Shown: positions 1 to 7,622 of the stretch, in pieces
Position numbering within the stretch: the first letter of the stretch is position 1
Layout: each line of letters begins with the position of its first letter
Origin: Kiritimatiellia bacterium
Lineage (GTDB): Bacteria; Verrucomicrobiota; Kiritimatiellia; RFP12; UBA3636
NCBI GenBank assembly: GCA_017413145.1
Contig: JAFPUX010000064.1
Location: 1-12,934, forward strand
Length of the DNA: 12,934 nucleotides
Direction: 5' to 3'
The notes under the pieces: generated by a model
The model's input: only the letters and a program-made list of their open reading frames with translations
Databases searched by the model: none
What the model was told of the DNA's origin: nothing
Position numbers and translations under genes: made by a program

Positions 1-1098
1 CCGCCCCCGGCGCCGGACGCGCCCGCGCCGAAGCCGGCCGCCTCCGCGCCCAAGGCGAAGCCGTGGCAGTTTTCGTACACGGCCGGCTCGCAGGCCGCGA
101 AGGCCGACGGCGTGCTCGTGTACCTCGGCCGCCCCGCCGTCGCGGACCGCAGGACGCGCAAGGCCGGCCCCTCGGACCTCGACCGCAAGTCCACGGTCGC
201 CCCGCTCCTGCAGGCGCGCTCGAAGCCGCTCGTCGAAGGACGTCCGCTGCGCGTCTGCCTCGACCCCGGCCACGGCGGGCAGGACGCCGGCGCCGCGTCG
301 GCGGACGGCCGCACGGTCGAGAAGGCGATCGCGCTCGACATCGCGCAGCGGGTCGCGCGCATGCTGCGCAAGGACGGCGTCGAAGTGACGCTCACGCGCC
401 CGGACAACCGCACGTTCCTGCCGCTCCCGGACCGGCCGGCGCTCGCCCGCGCGAAGCAGGCGGACCTGTTCGTGAGCATCCACCTGAACGCCAACGCGTC
501 GTCCGGCCCGCGCGGCGTCGAGACCTACGTCTTTCCCGCGCGCGGCATGGAGTCGACGTCCTACGAAGGCCGGGGCGCGAGCGACGAATCGAAGCAGTGG
601 TGGCCGGGCAACGGCAGCGACTGGGGCAACGTCCAGCTCGGCTTCTGCATCCAGCGGCGGCTCGCCGCGGCGTCGGGCCTCCCCGACCGCGGGCTGCGCC
701 GCGCGCGGTTCGTCGTCGTGCGCGAGGCGCGCATGCCCGCGGCGCTCGTCGAGTGCGGGTTCCTCACCAACGCCCGCGACCTGGCGGTGCTGCGCGGCGA
801 GAACGGCCGCGAGAACATCGCCCGCGGCATCTACGAAGGCATCTTCGATTTCGCCTGGGGTACCATGGCGCCGGGACTGCCGGCGCACAAGCCCGGTCCG
901 CCCGTCGTCGAGGTCGTTTCCCCGGCGTCCGCGCCGGCTCCGCCCGTCGAACGGACCGGCGCGCTCGAATTCGTCCCGTCGCCGGTCGCGCCGTGGACGC
1001 CGCCGAAGCCCGCGGTCCCCGCGGACGATCCGTCCGACGACCCCGCCACGTCCGCCGCCCGCAAGGCCGCACTCCGCGCCGCCGGCCTGATTCCGTAG
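1..1098 (+). CDS. N-acetylmuramoyl-L-alanine amidase, 5'-truncated
   Basis: Zinc amidase of the Amidase_3 (AmiC/CwlM) family, which cleaves the bond between N-acetylmuramic acid and L-alanine in peptidoglycan during cell separation or wall turnover. The reading frame is open from base 1, so the start lies outside the window; 365 residues are visible. Residues 1-22 are a proline/alanine/lysine-rich linker, implying further N-terminal domains upstream. The family's metal and catalytic residues are all present: DPGHGG with His91, Glu107 in VEKAIALD, His161 in SIHLNANAS, and the catalytic-type Glu251 in PAALVECGFLTN. After about residue 290 a proline-rich tail runs to the TAG stop and contains no recognised domain. 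The helicase gene follows after 17 bp, so the two may share a transcript. The activity class is secure; which cell-wall process it serves is not. Confidence 0.9.
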   Translation, partial: PPPAPDAPAPKPAASAPKAKPWQFSYTAGSQAAKADGVLVYLGRPAVADRRTRKAGPSDLDRKSTVAPLLQARSKPLVEGRPLRVCLDPGHGGQDAGAASADGRTVEKAIALDIAQRVARMLRKDGVEVTLTRPDNRTFLPLPDRPALARAKQADLFVSIHLNANASSGPRGVETYVFPARGMESTSYEGRGASDESKQWWPGNGSDWGNVQLGFCIQRRLAAASGLPDRGLRRARFVVVREARMPAALVECGFLTNARDLAVLRGENGRENIARGIYEGIFDFAWGTMAPGLPAHKPGPPVVEVVSPASAPAPPVERTGALEFVPSPVAPWTPPKPAVPADDPSDDPATSAARKAALRAAGLIP

Positions 1099-1115
1099 CC
1101 CGAAAGGCCCCCGCC

Positions 1116-3689
1116 GTGCCGGACCGGACGATCGAGCGAAGCTCCCTCGAGGAGGAGGTCTTCTCGCGCCTGCCGCGCGAGGCGGCCGAGCTCGTCGCGC
1201 AGCTGCTGCTTGAAGCCGGCGACGAAGGGAGCCGCGCCCTTTCGCGGCGGATCACGGAGCGCCTCGGCTTTTCGCTTTCGTCCGCGCCGCCCGGCGCCGG
1301 CGTCTTCGAGGGCCTGCCGTTCTTTTCCGCGCCGGAACGCAAGCGCGCCGCGCCGAATCCCGCGGCGTACCGTCCGCTCGAACCGGACGGCGTGCGCGAA
1401 TGGTTCCGCCCCGGCGGCCGCCTCTCCGACTTGCCCGGCTTCGAGCACCGTCCCGAACAGGAACGCCTCGCGATGGCCGTCGCGGACGCCTTTTCCGGCG
1501 GCCGCCACCTCGCCGCCGAAGCCGGAACGGGGATCGGCAAGACGATGGCCTACCTCGTCCCCGCCGCGCTCTGGTCGTTGCGCTGCGAGGTGCCGGTCGT
1601 GGTGAGCACGAACACGAAAAACCTCCAGGAGCAGATCTTCCGCAAGGACCTGCCCGCGATCGCCGCGCGCCTCCGCGCGCCGATCCGCTTCGCGCTCGTG
1701 AAGGGCCGCTCCAACTACCTCTGCCTGTCCCGCCTGGAACGCCTCGTCGACCGGCGCGAGGCCGAGCTCTCGCAGGACGAACTGCCCGCGCTCGCGCAGA
1801 CCGTCGCGTGGGCGTTCCTCACGCCGGACGGCGACCTGGCCGCGCTCGATCCGGCGCTCGCCGAACGCGTCGCGTCCAACGCGGACGACTGCCGAGGCCG
1901 CAAGTGCCCGCACTTCCGCCGCTGCTTCCTGCAGCGCGCCCGCGCGCTGTCGCTCGCCGCGGACGTCGTGGTGACCAACCACGCCGTCTTCTTTTCCGAA
2001 CCGCCCGACCGTCCGCTCGCGCTGCCGCGCGCCGCGCAGGTCGTCTTCGACGAGGCGCACAACCTCGAGGACGCCGCCACGGCGCACTTCGCGCGCGAAT
2101 TCACGCCGCGCGGGATGCGAGACTTCTCGCGCCGCCTGCACCGCGCGGGCCGCCGCGGACGCCGCGGGGCCGAGGCGACCGGCGCGCTGCCCGACCTGGA
2201 GCGCGCGCTTCTATCGTCCGCCGCGGACGCCGCGCCGCCCGAACTGCGCACCGCGCTCTTCGGCGGCATTGCCGAGGCGCGCGCGGCGCTCGAAGCGGCG
2301 AACTTTTCCGCGCAGCGCTATTTCCTCGAACTCGGCCCGCTCCCGCCCGCGAACGAAAACGCGCTGCGGCTCGTGCCGGCCGTGCTCGGCGGCCGCGCGT
2401 GGGCGGAAACGGTCCCGCACCTGCAGCGCCTGCAGGACGACCTCTTCCGCCTGTCGGAAGCGCTCGACGCCTTGGCGCGGGGGCTGGTCCCGCCCTCGGG
2501 AGCCGAAGAAAAGCTCCCCTTGCTACGGGAGGCGGCTTCGCCTCCCCCGAACCCCCTCCAGATTGCGGGGCACGAGCCTCCGCGGACTCCGCGAACTCCG
2601 CGTGAGAACAAAGAAGACATCCCCCTCTCCGACCTCGGCGTGCCGGCGGAGCTCGCCCTGCGCGTCGGGACGGCCGCCGCGGACGCGAAGGCAATGCTCG
2701 AAACGCTCGACTTCCTCGCGTCCGCGGCCGACCGGGACTGGACGTTCTGGGTCGCTTCGCAGCGCCCGCCCGCGGCGCCGTCCGCGCGCATCGGGCGCCG
2801 GCGCGGGCCCGGTCCCGCGCCGCTCGGCTCGCTGCACGCCGCGCCGGTCGAAGTGGCTCCGTTTCTGGCCCAATCCGTCTTCGAAAAGCTCGACACGGCG
2901 GTCCTGTGCAGCGCGACGCTGACGGTCGGCGGCAAGCCGGACTTCCTCGCGGGACGCCTCGGCCTGGACCGCGTCGACCCGGACCGGCTTTCGTCGGTCT
3001 TCCTCGGTTCGCCGTTCGACTACGGGAAACAGTGCCTCGCGGCCGTGGCGTCGTTCCTGCCGCCGCAACCGGCCGGTCCCGCGGGCGAAACGTCCGAAGG
3101 GCCGTTCGCGGCGGCGTTCGCGCACCTCGTGGAAGGCCTGGCGCGCGCGGCGCGCGGGCGGACGCTCGTGCTCTTCACGAGCTACCGCGCGATGGAGACG
3201 TGCGCGCGGCTCGCCGGACCGGGACTGGACGAAGCCGGGATCCGCCTTCTCGTGCAGGGCGAAGGAGCGTCGCGCGAAACGCTCGCGCGGCGCTTCCGCG
3301 CGCAGGCGGAGCCGACCGTGCTCTTCGGGACCGACTCGTTCTGGGAGGGCGTGGACGTGATGGGCGACGCGCTGAGCTGCCTCGTGATCGCGAAGCTGCC
3401 GTTCGACGCGCCGGGCGACCCGGTCGTCGCGGCGCGGTGCGAGCGCGTGCGCGAAAACGGCGGCGAGCCTTTCCACGACTACTCGCTGCCGGCGGCCGTG
3501 ATCAAGTTCCGGCAGGGGTTCGGACGGCTGATCCGGCACAAGGGCGACCGCGGGTGCGTCGTCGCGGCCGACACGCGGCTCGTCACGAAGAACTACGGAG
3601 GCGCCTTCCGCAAGAGCCTTCCGGCGGAACTGCGCGCCTTCCCGGACGAAGCGTCGCTGCTCGACGCCGTTTCCGCGTTCCTCGCGTAA
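1116..3689 (+). CDS. dinG: DinG/YoaA-type Fe-S ATP-dependent DNA helicase
   Basis: Superfamily 2, XPD-like 5'-3' DNA helicase of 857 residues, a family involved in DNA repair and unwinding of R-loops and forked DNA. Motifs in order: Walker A AGTGIGKT (136-143), four iron-sulfur cysteines (Cys203, Cys259, Cys264, Cys270), DEAH box (312-315), WEGVD (743-747) and motif VI QGFGRLIR (800-807). The frame is open far upstream inside the amidase gene, but GTG at 1116 is chosen: it has GAAAGG 8 bases upstream, lies just after the amidase stop, and gives a plausible N-terminus (VPDRTIERSSLEEEV). Residues about 463-500 form a proline-rich stretch unlike the rest, encoded by repeat DNA and probably an in-frame insertion. 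The gene could be the DinG or the YoaA paralogue; no N-terminal exonuclease domain is seen. Confidence 0.9.
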   Translation: MPDRTIERSSLEEEVFSRLPREAAELVAQLLLEAGDEGSRALSRRITERLGFSLSSAPPGAGVFEGLPFFSAPERKRAAPNPAAYRPLEPDGVREWFRPGGRLSDLPGFEHRPEQERLAMAVADAFSGGRHLAAEAGTGIGKTMAYLVPAALWSLRCEVPVVVSTNTKNLQEQIFRKDLPAIAARLRAPIRFALVKGRSNYLCLSRLERLVDRREAELSQDELPALAQTVAWAFLTPDGDLAALDPALAERVASNADDCRGRKCPHFRRCFLQRARALSLAADVVVTNHAVFFSEPPDRPLALPRAAQVVFDEAHNLEDAATAHFAREFTPRGMRDFSRRLHRAGRRGRRGAEATGALPDLERALLSSAADAAPPELRTALFGGIAEARAALEAANFSAQRYFLELGPLPPANENALRLVPAVLGGRAWAETVPHLQRLQDDLFRLSEALDALARGLVPPSGAEEKLPLLREAASPPPNPLQIAGHEPPRTPRTPRENKEDIPLSDLGVPAELALRVGTAAADAKAMLETLDFLASAADRDWTFWVASQRPPAAPSARIGRRRGPGPAPLGSLHAAPVEVAPFLAQSVFEKLDTAVLCSATLTVGGKPDFLAGRLGLDRVDPDRLSSVFLGSPFDYGKQCLAAVASFLPPQPAGPAGETSEGPFAAAFAHLVEGLARAARGRTLVLFTSYRAMETCARLAGPGLDEAGIRLLVQGEGASRETLARRFRAQAEPTVLFGTDSFWEGVDVMGDALSCLVIAKLPFDAPGDPVVAARCERVRENGGEPFHDYSLPAAVIKFRQGFGRLIRHKGDRGCVVAADTRLVTKNYGGAFRKSLPAELRAFPDEASLLDAVSAFLA
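2527..2546. repeat. Perfect hairpin inside the helicase gene
   Basis: GGGAGGCG, loop GCTT, then CGCCTCCC: an 8-bp perfect stem. It lies in the low-complexity segment of the helicase and resembles a REP-type palindrome. It is translated in frame and, with the neighbouring 9-bp tandem repeat, marks a probable inserted segment. Confidence 0.6.
2576..2602 (-). repeat. Three 9-bp CRCGGARNN units inside the helicase gene
   Basis: On the minus strand this reads CGCGGAGTT, CGCGGAGTC, CGCGGAGGC, three tandem 9-bp units. The same 9-bp design (CRCGGARNN) occurs as three units at each end of the GxxExxY module at 10375-10884. It has no inverted partner here and no linked GxxExxY gene, so it looks like a solo end or remnant. 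In the helicase frame it encodes roughly PPRTPRTPR, without a stop. Confidence 0.65.
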
Positions 3690-3699
3690 CGCGGCCGCC

Positions 3700-3728
3700 T
3701 TGCGCGGCGGGGAGCGCTGTGCTAGACT
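3700..3728 (+). promoter_or_regulatory. Candidate promoter of the ABC-2 exporter operon
   Basis: TTGCGC (3700-3705), 17-bp spacer, TAGACT (3723-3728) preceded by TGC. Element and spacing match the stronger promoter at 8218-8246. The predicted transcript start is near 3735, only about 3 bases before the ATG at 3738, so the message could be almost leaderless. The ATG has no good Shine-Dalgarno sequence, which fits. The spacer also contains part of a 5-bp hairpin (CCGCC 3695-3699, GGCGG 3706-3710). Confidence 0.5.
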
Positions 3729-3737
3729 CGGGCGGCG

Positions 3738-4724
3738 ATGAAACGCACGCTCGTGGCACTGTTCTCGGTGGCGAAGGCGACGCTGCTGGAAGGCCTCCAG
3801 CAACCCGCCGTGCTGCTCCTCGCGCTCGCGTGCATGGAGCTCACGGCACTGCAGCCCGTCCTGCAGCTGCACGCGTTCGGCGAAGAAGGCCGCCTCGCGC
3901 GCGACTGCGGCATGGGGTTCTTCCTCGTCTTCGGCGTCCTCGCCGCCGCGCTCGTGGCGGGGTTTTCGCTCGCCGCCGAAATCCGCGACGGCACCGCCGC
4001 GACGGCGATCGCGAAACCCGCCGGCCGCGCGACGTTCCTCCTCGGCAAGTTCCTCGGCGCCGTCGGCGTCGTGGCGGCCGTCTGCTGGTGCTCGCTCTGG
4101 GAAACGCTCCTCGCGGTCCGCACGTCGGAGGCCCTCGTCGAGACGGACCGCTTCTTCGGATCCGTCCGCGATTCCCTGTGCGGCCTGCTCTCGGTCGGCG
4201 CGCCGGTCGCGGCGCTCGCGCTGGCGGCGCTGATGGACGTCCGGGCGCGGCGGCGCTTCGGGCTGTGGTTCTTCGTTTTCGCGGCGGCGCTGCTGCCCCT
4301 CGCGGCGGGCGCGCTCGGGTTCTTCGACCGCCTCGGCGGATGGGTCGGCTTCGGCGGCTGGTCGCCGGGGCTCGACGCGCGGCTCGTTCCGCTCGCCGTC
4401 CTGCTCTTCTCGCTGCTGTGCGCGTTCTGCGCGCTCGCGACCGCGCTCACGACGCGTCTCCAGACGGGCAGCGCGCTCGCGCTCTCGTTCCTCGTGCTGT
4501 TCCTCGGATTCCTCGCGGACGGCGCGCGCGCCGACTGGGGCTTCGCGGGACGCGTCTTCTACGCGCTCGTGCCGGACGTGCAGTCCTTCTGGCTCGCGGA
4601 CGAGCTCGCGCACGGCGGCCGCATCGCGTGGCGCGAAGTGGCCGGCGGCTGCTTCTGCGCGTTTTCGTGGACCGTGTTCGCGCTCTCGCTCGGATACGTC
4701 TCCTTCCGGAACAAGGACCTCTAG
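3738..4724 (+). CDS. ABC-2 type transporter permease
   Basis: A 328-residue integral membrane protein, probably half of the channel of an ABC exporter. Hydrophobic segments lie at about 22-42, 58-80, 100-127, 146-168, 174-196, 216-240, 246-262 and 302-322. The layout and the charged C-terminal end SFRNKDL are typical of ABC-2/NosY-like permeases. There is no signal peptide or solute-binding domain. It is the first gene of an operon with an ATPase that starts 2 bases after its stop and a second permease. Nothing shows the substrate; lipids, polysaccharide parts or peptides are all possible. Confidence 0.75.
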   Translation: MKRTLVALFSVAKATLLEGLQQPAVLLLALACMELTALQPVLQLHAFGEEGRLARDCGMGFFLVFGVLAAALVAGFSLAAEIRDGTAATAIAKPAGRATFLLGKFLGAVGVVAAVCWCSLWETLLAVRTSEALVETDRFFGSVRDSLCGLLSVGAPVAALALAALMDVRARRRFGLWFFVFAAALLPLAAGALGFFDRLGGWVGFGGWSPGLDARLVPLAVLLFSLLCAFCALATALTTRLQTGSALALSFLVLFLGFLADGARADWGFAGRVFYALVPDVQSFWLADELAHGGRIAWREVAGGCFCAFSWTVFALSLGYVSFRNKDL

Positions 4725-4726
4725 CC

Positions 4727-5590
4727 ATGAACGAAAACAACGAACCCGCGTTCGAGGCGACCGGCCTGCGCAAGGTATTCCGCGACTTCTGGGGCCGCCC
4801 GCGCACGGTCGCCGTGGACGGCGTCTCGCTGCGCGCCGCGCCGGGCGAAGTCGTCGGCCTGCTCGGCCCGAACGGCTCCGGCAAGTCCACGACGATCAAG
4901 ATGCTGCTCGGACTGCTGCGCCCGAGCGCGGGCTCGGTGCGCCTCTTCGGGCGCGACCCGCGCGACCCGGACGCCCGGGCGCGCGTCGGCTACCTGCCCG
5001 AGCTCTCGAACCTGCACAAGTTCCTCACGCCGCGCGAAACGCTCGCCTACTACGCCGGCCTTTTCGACCTGCCGGCCGCGACGCGCCGCAAGCGCATCGC
5101 CGCGCTGCTGGAACGCGTCGGCCTGTCCGGACCGGGCGCGGACCGCCCCGTCGGCGAATTCTCCAAGGGCATGGCGCGGCGCGTCGGCCTCGCGCAGGCG
5201 CTCCTCAACGACCCGGCGCTCGTCGTCCTCGACGAACCGACGAGCGGCCTCGACCCCATCGGCCGGCGCGAGGTGAAGGACCTGATCCTCGACCTCGGCC
5301 GCATGGGCAAGACCGTGCTGCTCTCCTCGCACCTGCTCGCGGAAGTGTCGGACGTCTGCACGCGCGTGGCGATCCTCGCCGGCGGACGCGTCCGCGCCGA
5401 AGGGCGCCTCGCCGACCTGCTCGAAGAACGCGACCGCATCCGTTTCACGGCGGCCGGACTGCCGGACGCGGCCGTGCCGCGCGTGAAGGAATCGATCGCC
5501 GCGGCCGGCGCGGCGTCCGTGTCGGTCGACCACCCCGCCGCCACGCTGGAAGACTACTTCCTCGACGTCGTGGGAGGCGCCGCGAAATGA
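4727..5590 (+). CDS. ABC transporter ATP-binding protein (ABC-2 exporter)
   Basis: A 287-residue cytoplasmic ATPase that powers the flanking permeases. Walker A GPNGSGKST is at 47-55. The signature is FSKGM (145-149) in place of LSGGQ, a common form in the ABC-2/Gld-Nos branch. Walker B ends in LDEPTSGLD with Asp169 and Glu170, and the H-loop His is His202 in SSHLL. The C-terminal tail ends in TLEDYFLDVV, the usual ending of this exporter class. ATG at 4727 has AAGGA 9 bases upstream. Its TGA overlaps the next ATG by 4 bases (ATGA), implying translational coupling. Confidence 0.92.
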   Translation: MNENNEPAFEATGLRKVFRDFWGRPRTVAVDGVSLRAAPGEVVGLLGPNGSGKSTTIKMLLGLLRPSAGSVRLFGRDPRDPDARARVGYLPELSNLHKFLTPRETLAYYAGLFDLPAATRRKRIAALLERVGLSGPGADRPVGEFSKGMARRVGLAQALLNDPALVVLDEPTSGLDPIGRREVKDLILDLGRMGKTVLLSSHLLAEVSDVCTRVAILAGGRVRAEGRLADLLEERDRIRFTAAGLPDAAVPRVKESIAAAGAASVSVDHPAATLEDYFLDVVGGAAK

Positions 5591-6957
5591 GGCTCCCCCG
5601 CCCGCCGCGCCTCCGGCCGGTCCTGGCCGGCGCCGCGCTCGGCCTGCGCGCGCCGCTGCGCTCGCGCTTCGTCTTCGCGCTGCTGGCTCTGCTCGGCGCG
5701 GCCGTGCTGCTGCTGCCCGTCCAGCTCAAGGGCGACGGCACGACGGCGGGCACGCTGCGCATGCTGCTCGCGTGGACGCTCGGCGCCGCGGTCGCGCTGC
5801 TCTCGGTCTCGACGCTCTGGGCCGGCTGCGCGGCCGTCTCGGGCGACGTCGAAGGCAAGCGCCACGCCGGCGCGGCGGTGTCGTCCGCGCGGCCGTTCGA
5901 ACTCTGGCTCGGGCGCTGGCTCGGGCTCGTCGCGCTCGACGCGGCGGTCCTCGCGGTCGTGCTGCTCGCCGTGTTCGTCCAGGTCCGCGCGCGCGGCCTC
6001 GGTCCCGCGGACACCGCGGTTCGGACCTACCTGCCGCTCGACCCGGCCTCGTTCGAAACCGAAGTCGACCGCGTGCTGGAAAACGCCATTGCGCGCATGC
6101 CGCCGGACAAGCGTCCGGACGGCGATCCGGCCCGCCGCGCGGCAATGCGCGAATCGGTCCGCGAAGACCTCGGCGGCGACGCCTTCCTGCCCCTCGAACC
6201 CGGCGAAGGGCGGCACTGGGTTTTCCGGTTGCCCGCAGGACCCGATCCCGGTCCGGCGACCTTCGAATTTTCGTTCATGTCCTCCTACGGGGAGAGCCAG
6301 GGCGTCCGCGGAAGCCTGACCCTCCGCCGGCCGGCCGGCGCGACGCTCGCGGAACGGGAAGTGACGACGGACGACAGCGGCTACGTCCGGATTCCGCTCC
6401 CCGCCGGAACGTTCGCCGGCGCGGACGCGGTCGAAGCGGTCTTCGAAAACCGGGAAGGCGCCGACGGCGCGGCCGTGTTGCTGCGCCACGACCGCGCGGC
6501 GCGGCTGTCGGTTCCCGCGGGCGGGCTTCCGCGGAACCTCGCCAAGACGGGCCTTGCCGTTCTCGCGCTGCTCTCGCTCCTCGCCGCGCTCGGCCTGACG
6601 TGCGGCTGCGCGTTCTCGTTCCCCGTCGCCGCGTTCGCGGCGTCCGCGGTCTGCGCGATGGTCGTCGTGAGCGGCGGGTCCGCGTTCTCGTCGGACGATC
6701 CGGCTTCTCACGACCGTTCGCACGGCGGATCCGGCGGCGTCTCCGCCGCGATCCGGCCTTTCGCGCGCCGCGTCGCCCGCGCGCTGGACGCCGCGACCGC
6801 GCCCTACGACCGCGCCGAAGCGATCGACCGCCTCGGCGACGGCGTGGCCGTGTCCGGCCCCGCCGCCTGGCGCGCCCTCGCGCTGGACGGCGTCGCGTTG
6901 CCGCTCCTGCTCGGCCTCCTCGGCGCCGCCGCCCTCCGCCGCCGCGAGCTGCCCTGA
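5587..6957 (+). CDS. ABC-2 permease-like protein with large extracytoplasmic domain
   Basis: A 456-residue membrane protein, partner of the two genes upstream. Hydrophobic segments lie at about 28-45, 58-84 and 108-131, then about 320-342, 343-362 and 431-451. Between the third and fourth lies a segment of about 180 residues (140-318), presumably periplasmic. Its second half alternates hydrophobic and polar residues and is likely beta-rich (around 209-310: WVFRLP, TFEFSF, GSLTLRRP, VEAVFEN). I do not recognise this domain by name. The start has GGGAGG 9 bases upstream and overlaps the ATPase stop. A second soluble stretch (about 363-425) rich in Gly, Ser and Arg precedes the last membrane segment. 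Role inferred from the operon: second half of a heteromeric exporter with a substrate- or partner-binding domain. Confidence 0.7.
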   Translation: MRLPRPPRLRPVLAGAALGLRAPLRSRFVFALLALLGAAVLLLPVQLKGDGTTAGTLRMLLAWTLGAAVALLSVSTLWAGCAAVSGDVEGKRHAGAAVSSARPFELWLGRWLGLVALDAAVLAVVLLAVFVQVRARGLGPADTAVRTYLPLDPASFETEVDRVLENAIARMPPDKRPDGDPARRAAMRESVREDLGGDAFLPLEPGEGRHWVFRLPAGPDPGPATFEFSFMSSYGESQGVRGSLTLRRPAGATLAEREVTTDDSGYVRIPLPAGTFAGADAVEAVFENREGADGAAVLLRHDRAARLSVPAGGLPRNLAKTGLAVLALLSLLAALGLTCGCAFSFPVAAFAASAVCAMVVVSGGSAFSSDDPASHDRSHGGSGGVSAAIRPFARRVARALDAATAPYDRAEAIDRLGDGVAVSGPAAWRALALDGVALPLLLGLLGAAALRRRELP

Positions 6958-6958
6958 C

Positions 6959-7022
6959 CCTGCGACTTCGCAGGATGGGTGCGGGGCAAACGGCGCACGC
7001 CGTTTACCCGCACCCGTCCTGC
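6959..7022 (+). terminator. Strong hairpin after the exporter operon
   Basis: A small hairpin CCTGCG-ACTT-CGCAGG (6959-6974) overlaps a much longer one: bases 6970-6995 pair with 6998-7022 with 25 pairs, one mismatch and one bulge. The structure begins 2 bases after the permease stop, between convergent transcription units, so a terminator is the simplest reading. No T-run follows, so it is not a classic intrinsic terminator; it could instead be a palindromic repeat or an RNA-stabilising end. Confidence 0.55.
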
Positions 7023-7027
7023 ATCGG

Positions 7028-7137
7028 TCAACGGTTGTTCATTCAATCGCACCGTATGTGATTTTCGATTTCACCATGCGTGATCTTTGCAGTCCGCAAT
7101 CCGTTCACTCAATTACACCGTAGTTGATTTTGTTTAC
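7028..7137. repeat. AT-rich degenerate repeats with 22-bp spacing
   Basis: A 29-base unit at 7037-7065 recurs at 7103-7131 with 24 of 29 identities; both contain TCAAT, CACCGTA and TGATTTT. A third, weaker copy of the CACC...TGATnTTT half lies at 7072-7087. The CACC starts are at 7050, 7072 and 7116, multiples of 22 bp (about two helical turns). The patch is much more AT-rich than the rest of the window. No coding frame is convincing. It could be an array of protein-binding sites. Confidence 0.5.
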
Positions 7138-7164
7138 ATTATATTGAATTCTCAACGAAATCAA
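7138..7164 (-). promoter_or_regulatory. Possible minus-strand promoter in the convergent region
   Basis: On the minus strand, TTGATT (7164-7159), a 15-bp spacer and a perfect TATAAT (7143-7138). The spacer is short (16 bp if TTTGAT is used). A transcript would run left through the 22-bp repeats toward the hairpin at 6970-7022, giving a non-coding RNA of about 160 bases. AT-rich DNA yields such matches easily, so this is tentative. Confidence 0.3.
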
Positions 7165-7199
7165 AAAAGGAAACCCGTGAGCGCTGACCGATGAGCAAG

Positions 7200-7229
7200 G
7201 GACGGGCGGGTGGCTTTCGCCGCCCGTCC
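7200..7229 (-). terminator. Hairpin after the Hsp20 genes
   Basis: GGACGGGCGG (7200-7209) pairs perfectly with CCGCCCGTCC (7220-7229) around a 10-base loop, 25 bases past the end of the second Hsp20 gene on the minus strand. A run of six A on the plus strand (U in the transcript) lies about 32 bases further on, too far for a canonical intrinsic terminator. Likely the end signal of the Hsp20 transcript. Confidence 0.45.
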
Positions 7230-7253
7230 GTCCCTTGCGCGAAGTCGCAAACC

Positions 7254-7595
7254 CTACCCGATTTCGATCTTGCGGGGCTTGAGTTCGGCTCGCTTGGACA
7301 TCGTCACCGTGAGGACGCCGTTTTCGACGCGGCCGGCGATCGTGGCGGGGTCCACCAGGTCGGGCAGGTCGAGCGACGCGGCGTAGTCCGCGCGGGCGAA
7401 TTCGCGCACCGCGCAACGGAAGCCCGCGGGCGTTTCGCGCTTGGCGTGGGTCTTCATCGACAGCGTGCGGCCGTCGACGTGCAGGTCCACGTCGCCCTTG
7501 CCGGCGCCGGGGATCTCGAAGGTGATCTCGTATCCGTCCGGCGTTTCGTTGGCGCGGACGGTCGGGGTGGCGAAGATTTCGGATTCGTTGTTCAT
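7254..7595 (-). CDS. Hsp20/alpha-crystallin small heat-shock protein, second
   Basis: ATP-independent holdase chaperone of 113 residues that keeps unfolded proteins soluble. Almost the whole chain is the alpha-crystallin domain (about 10-105): GYEITFEIPG (21-30), then the family's G-V-L signature in ENGVLTVTM (91-99). The C-terminal end KPRKIEIG supplies the I-x-I motif used to dock neighbouring subunits. The N-terminal arm is only about ten residues, shorter than that of the partner gene, which may limit oligomer size. ATG at 7595 has a strong AAAGGAG. It lies 27 bp downstream of the first Hsp20 gene and is probably co-transcribed; the pair could form mixed oligomers, as paired small heat-shock proteins do elsewhere. 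Confidence 0.88.
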   Translation of the reverse strand: MNNESEIFATPTVRANETPDGYEITFEIPGAGKGDVDLHVDGRTLSMKTHAKRETPAGFRCAVREFARADYAASLDLPDLVDPATIAGRVENGVLTVTMSKRAELKPRKIEIG

Positions 7596-7622
7596 TTCAA
7601 GTCTCCTTTCTTGCAGGGTTCG

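Noticed and set aside
63..1115. Helicase frame open upstream to 63, which would give a 1208-residue fusion protein
   Set aside because: The upstream part is an Arg/Pro-rich shadow of the amidase frame. GTG at 1116 with GAAAGG is the sensible start.
2523..4613. Long minus-strand open frame opposite the helicase and permease genes
   Set aside because: Arg/Glu-rich translation without motifs, antisense to two well-supported genes; a product of high GC content.
7028..7137. 22-bp-spaced repeats as a CRISPR array
   Set aside because: Repeat copies are degenerate, no unique spacers of regular length exist between exact repeats, and no cas gene is nearby.
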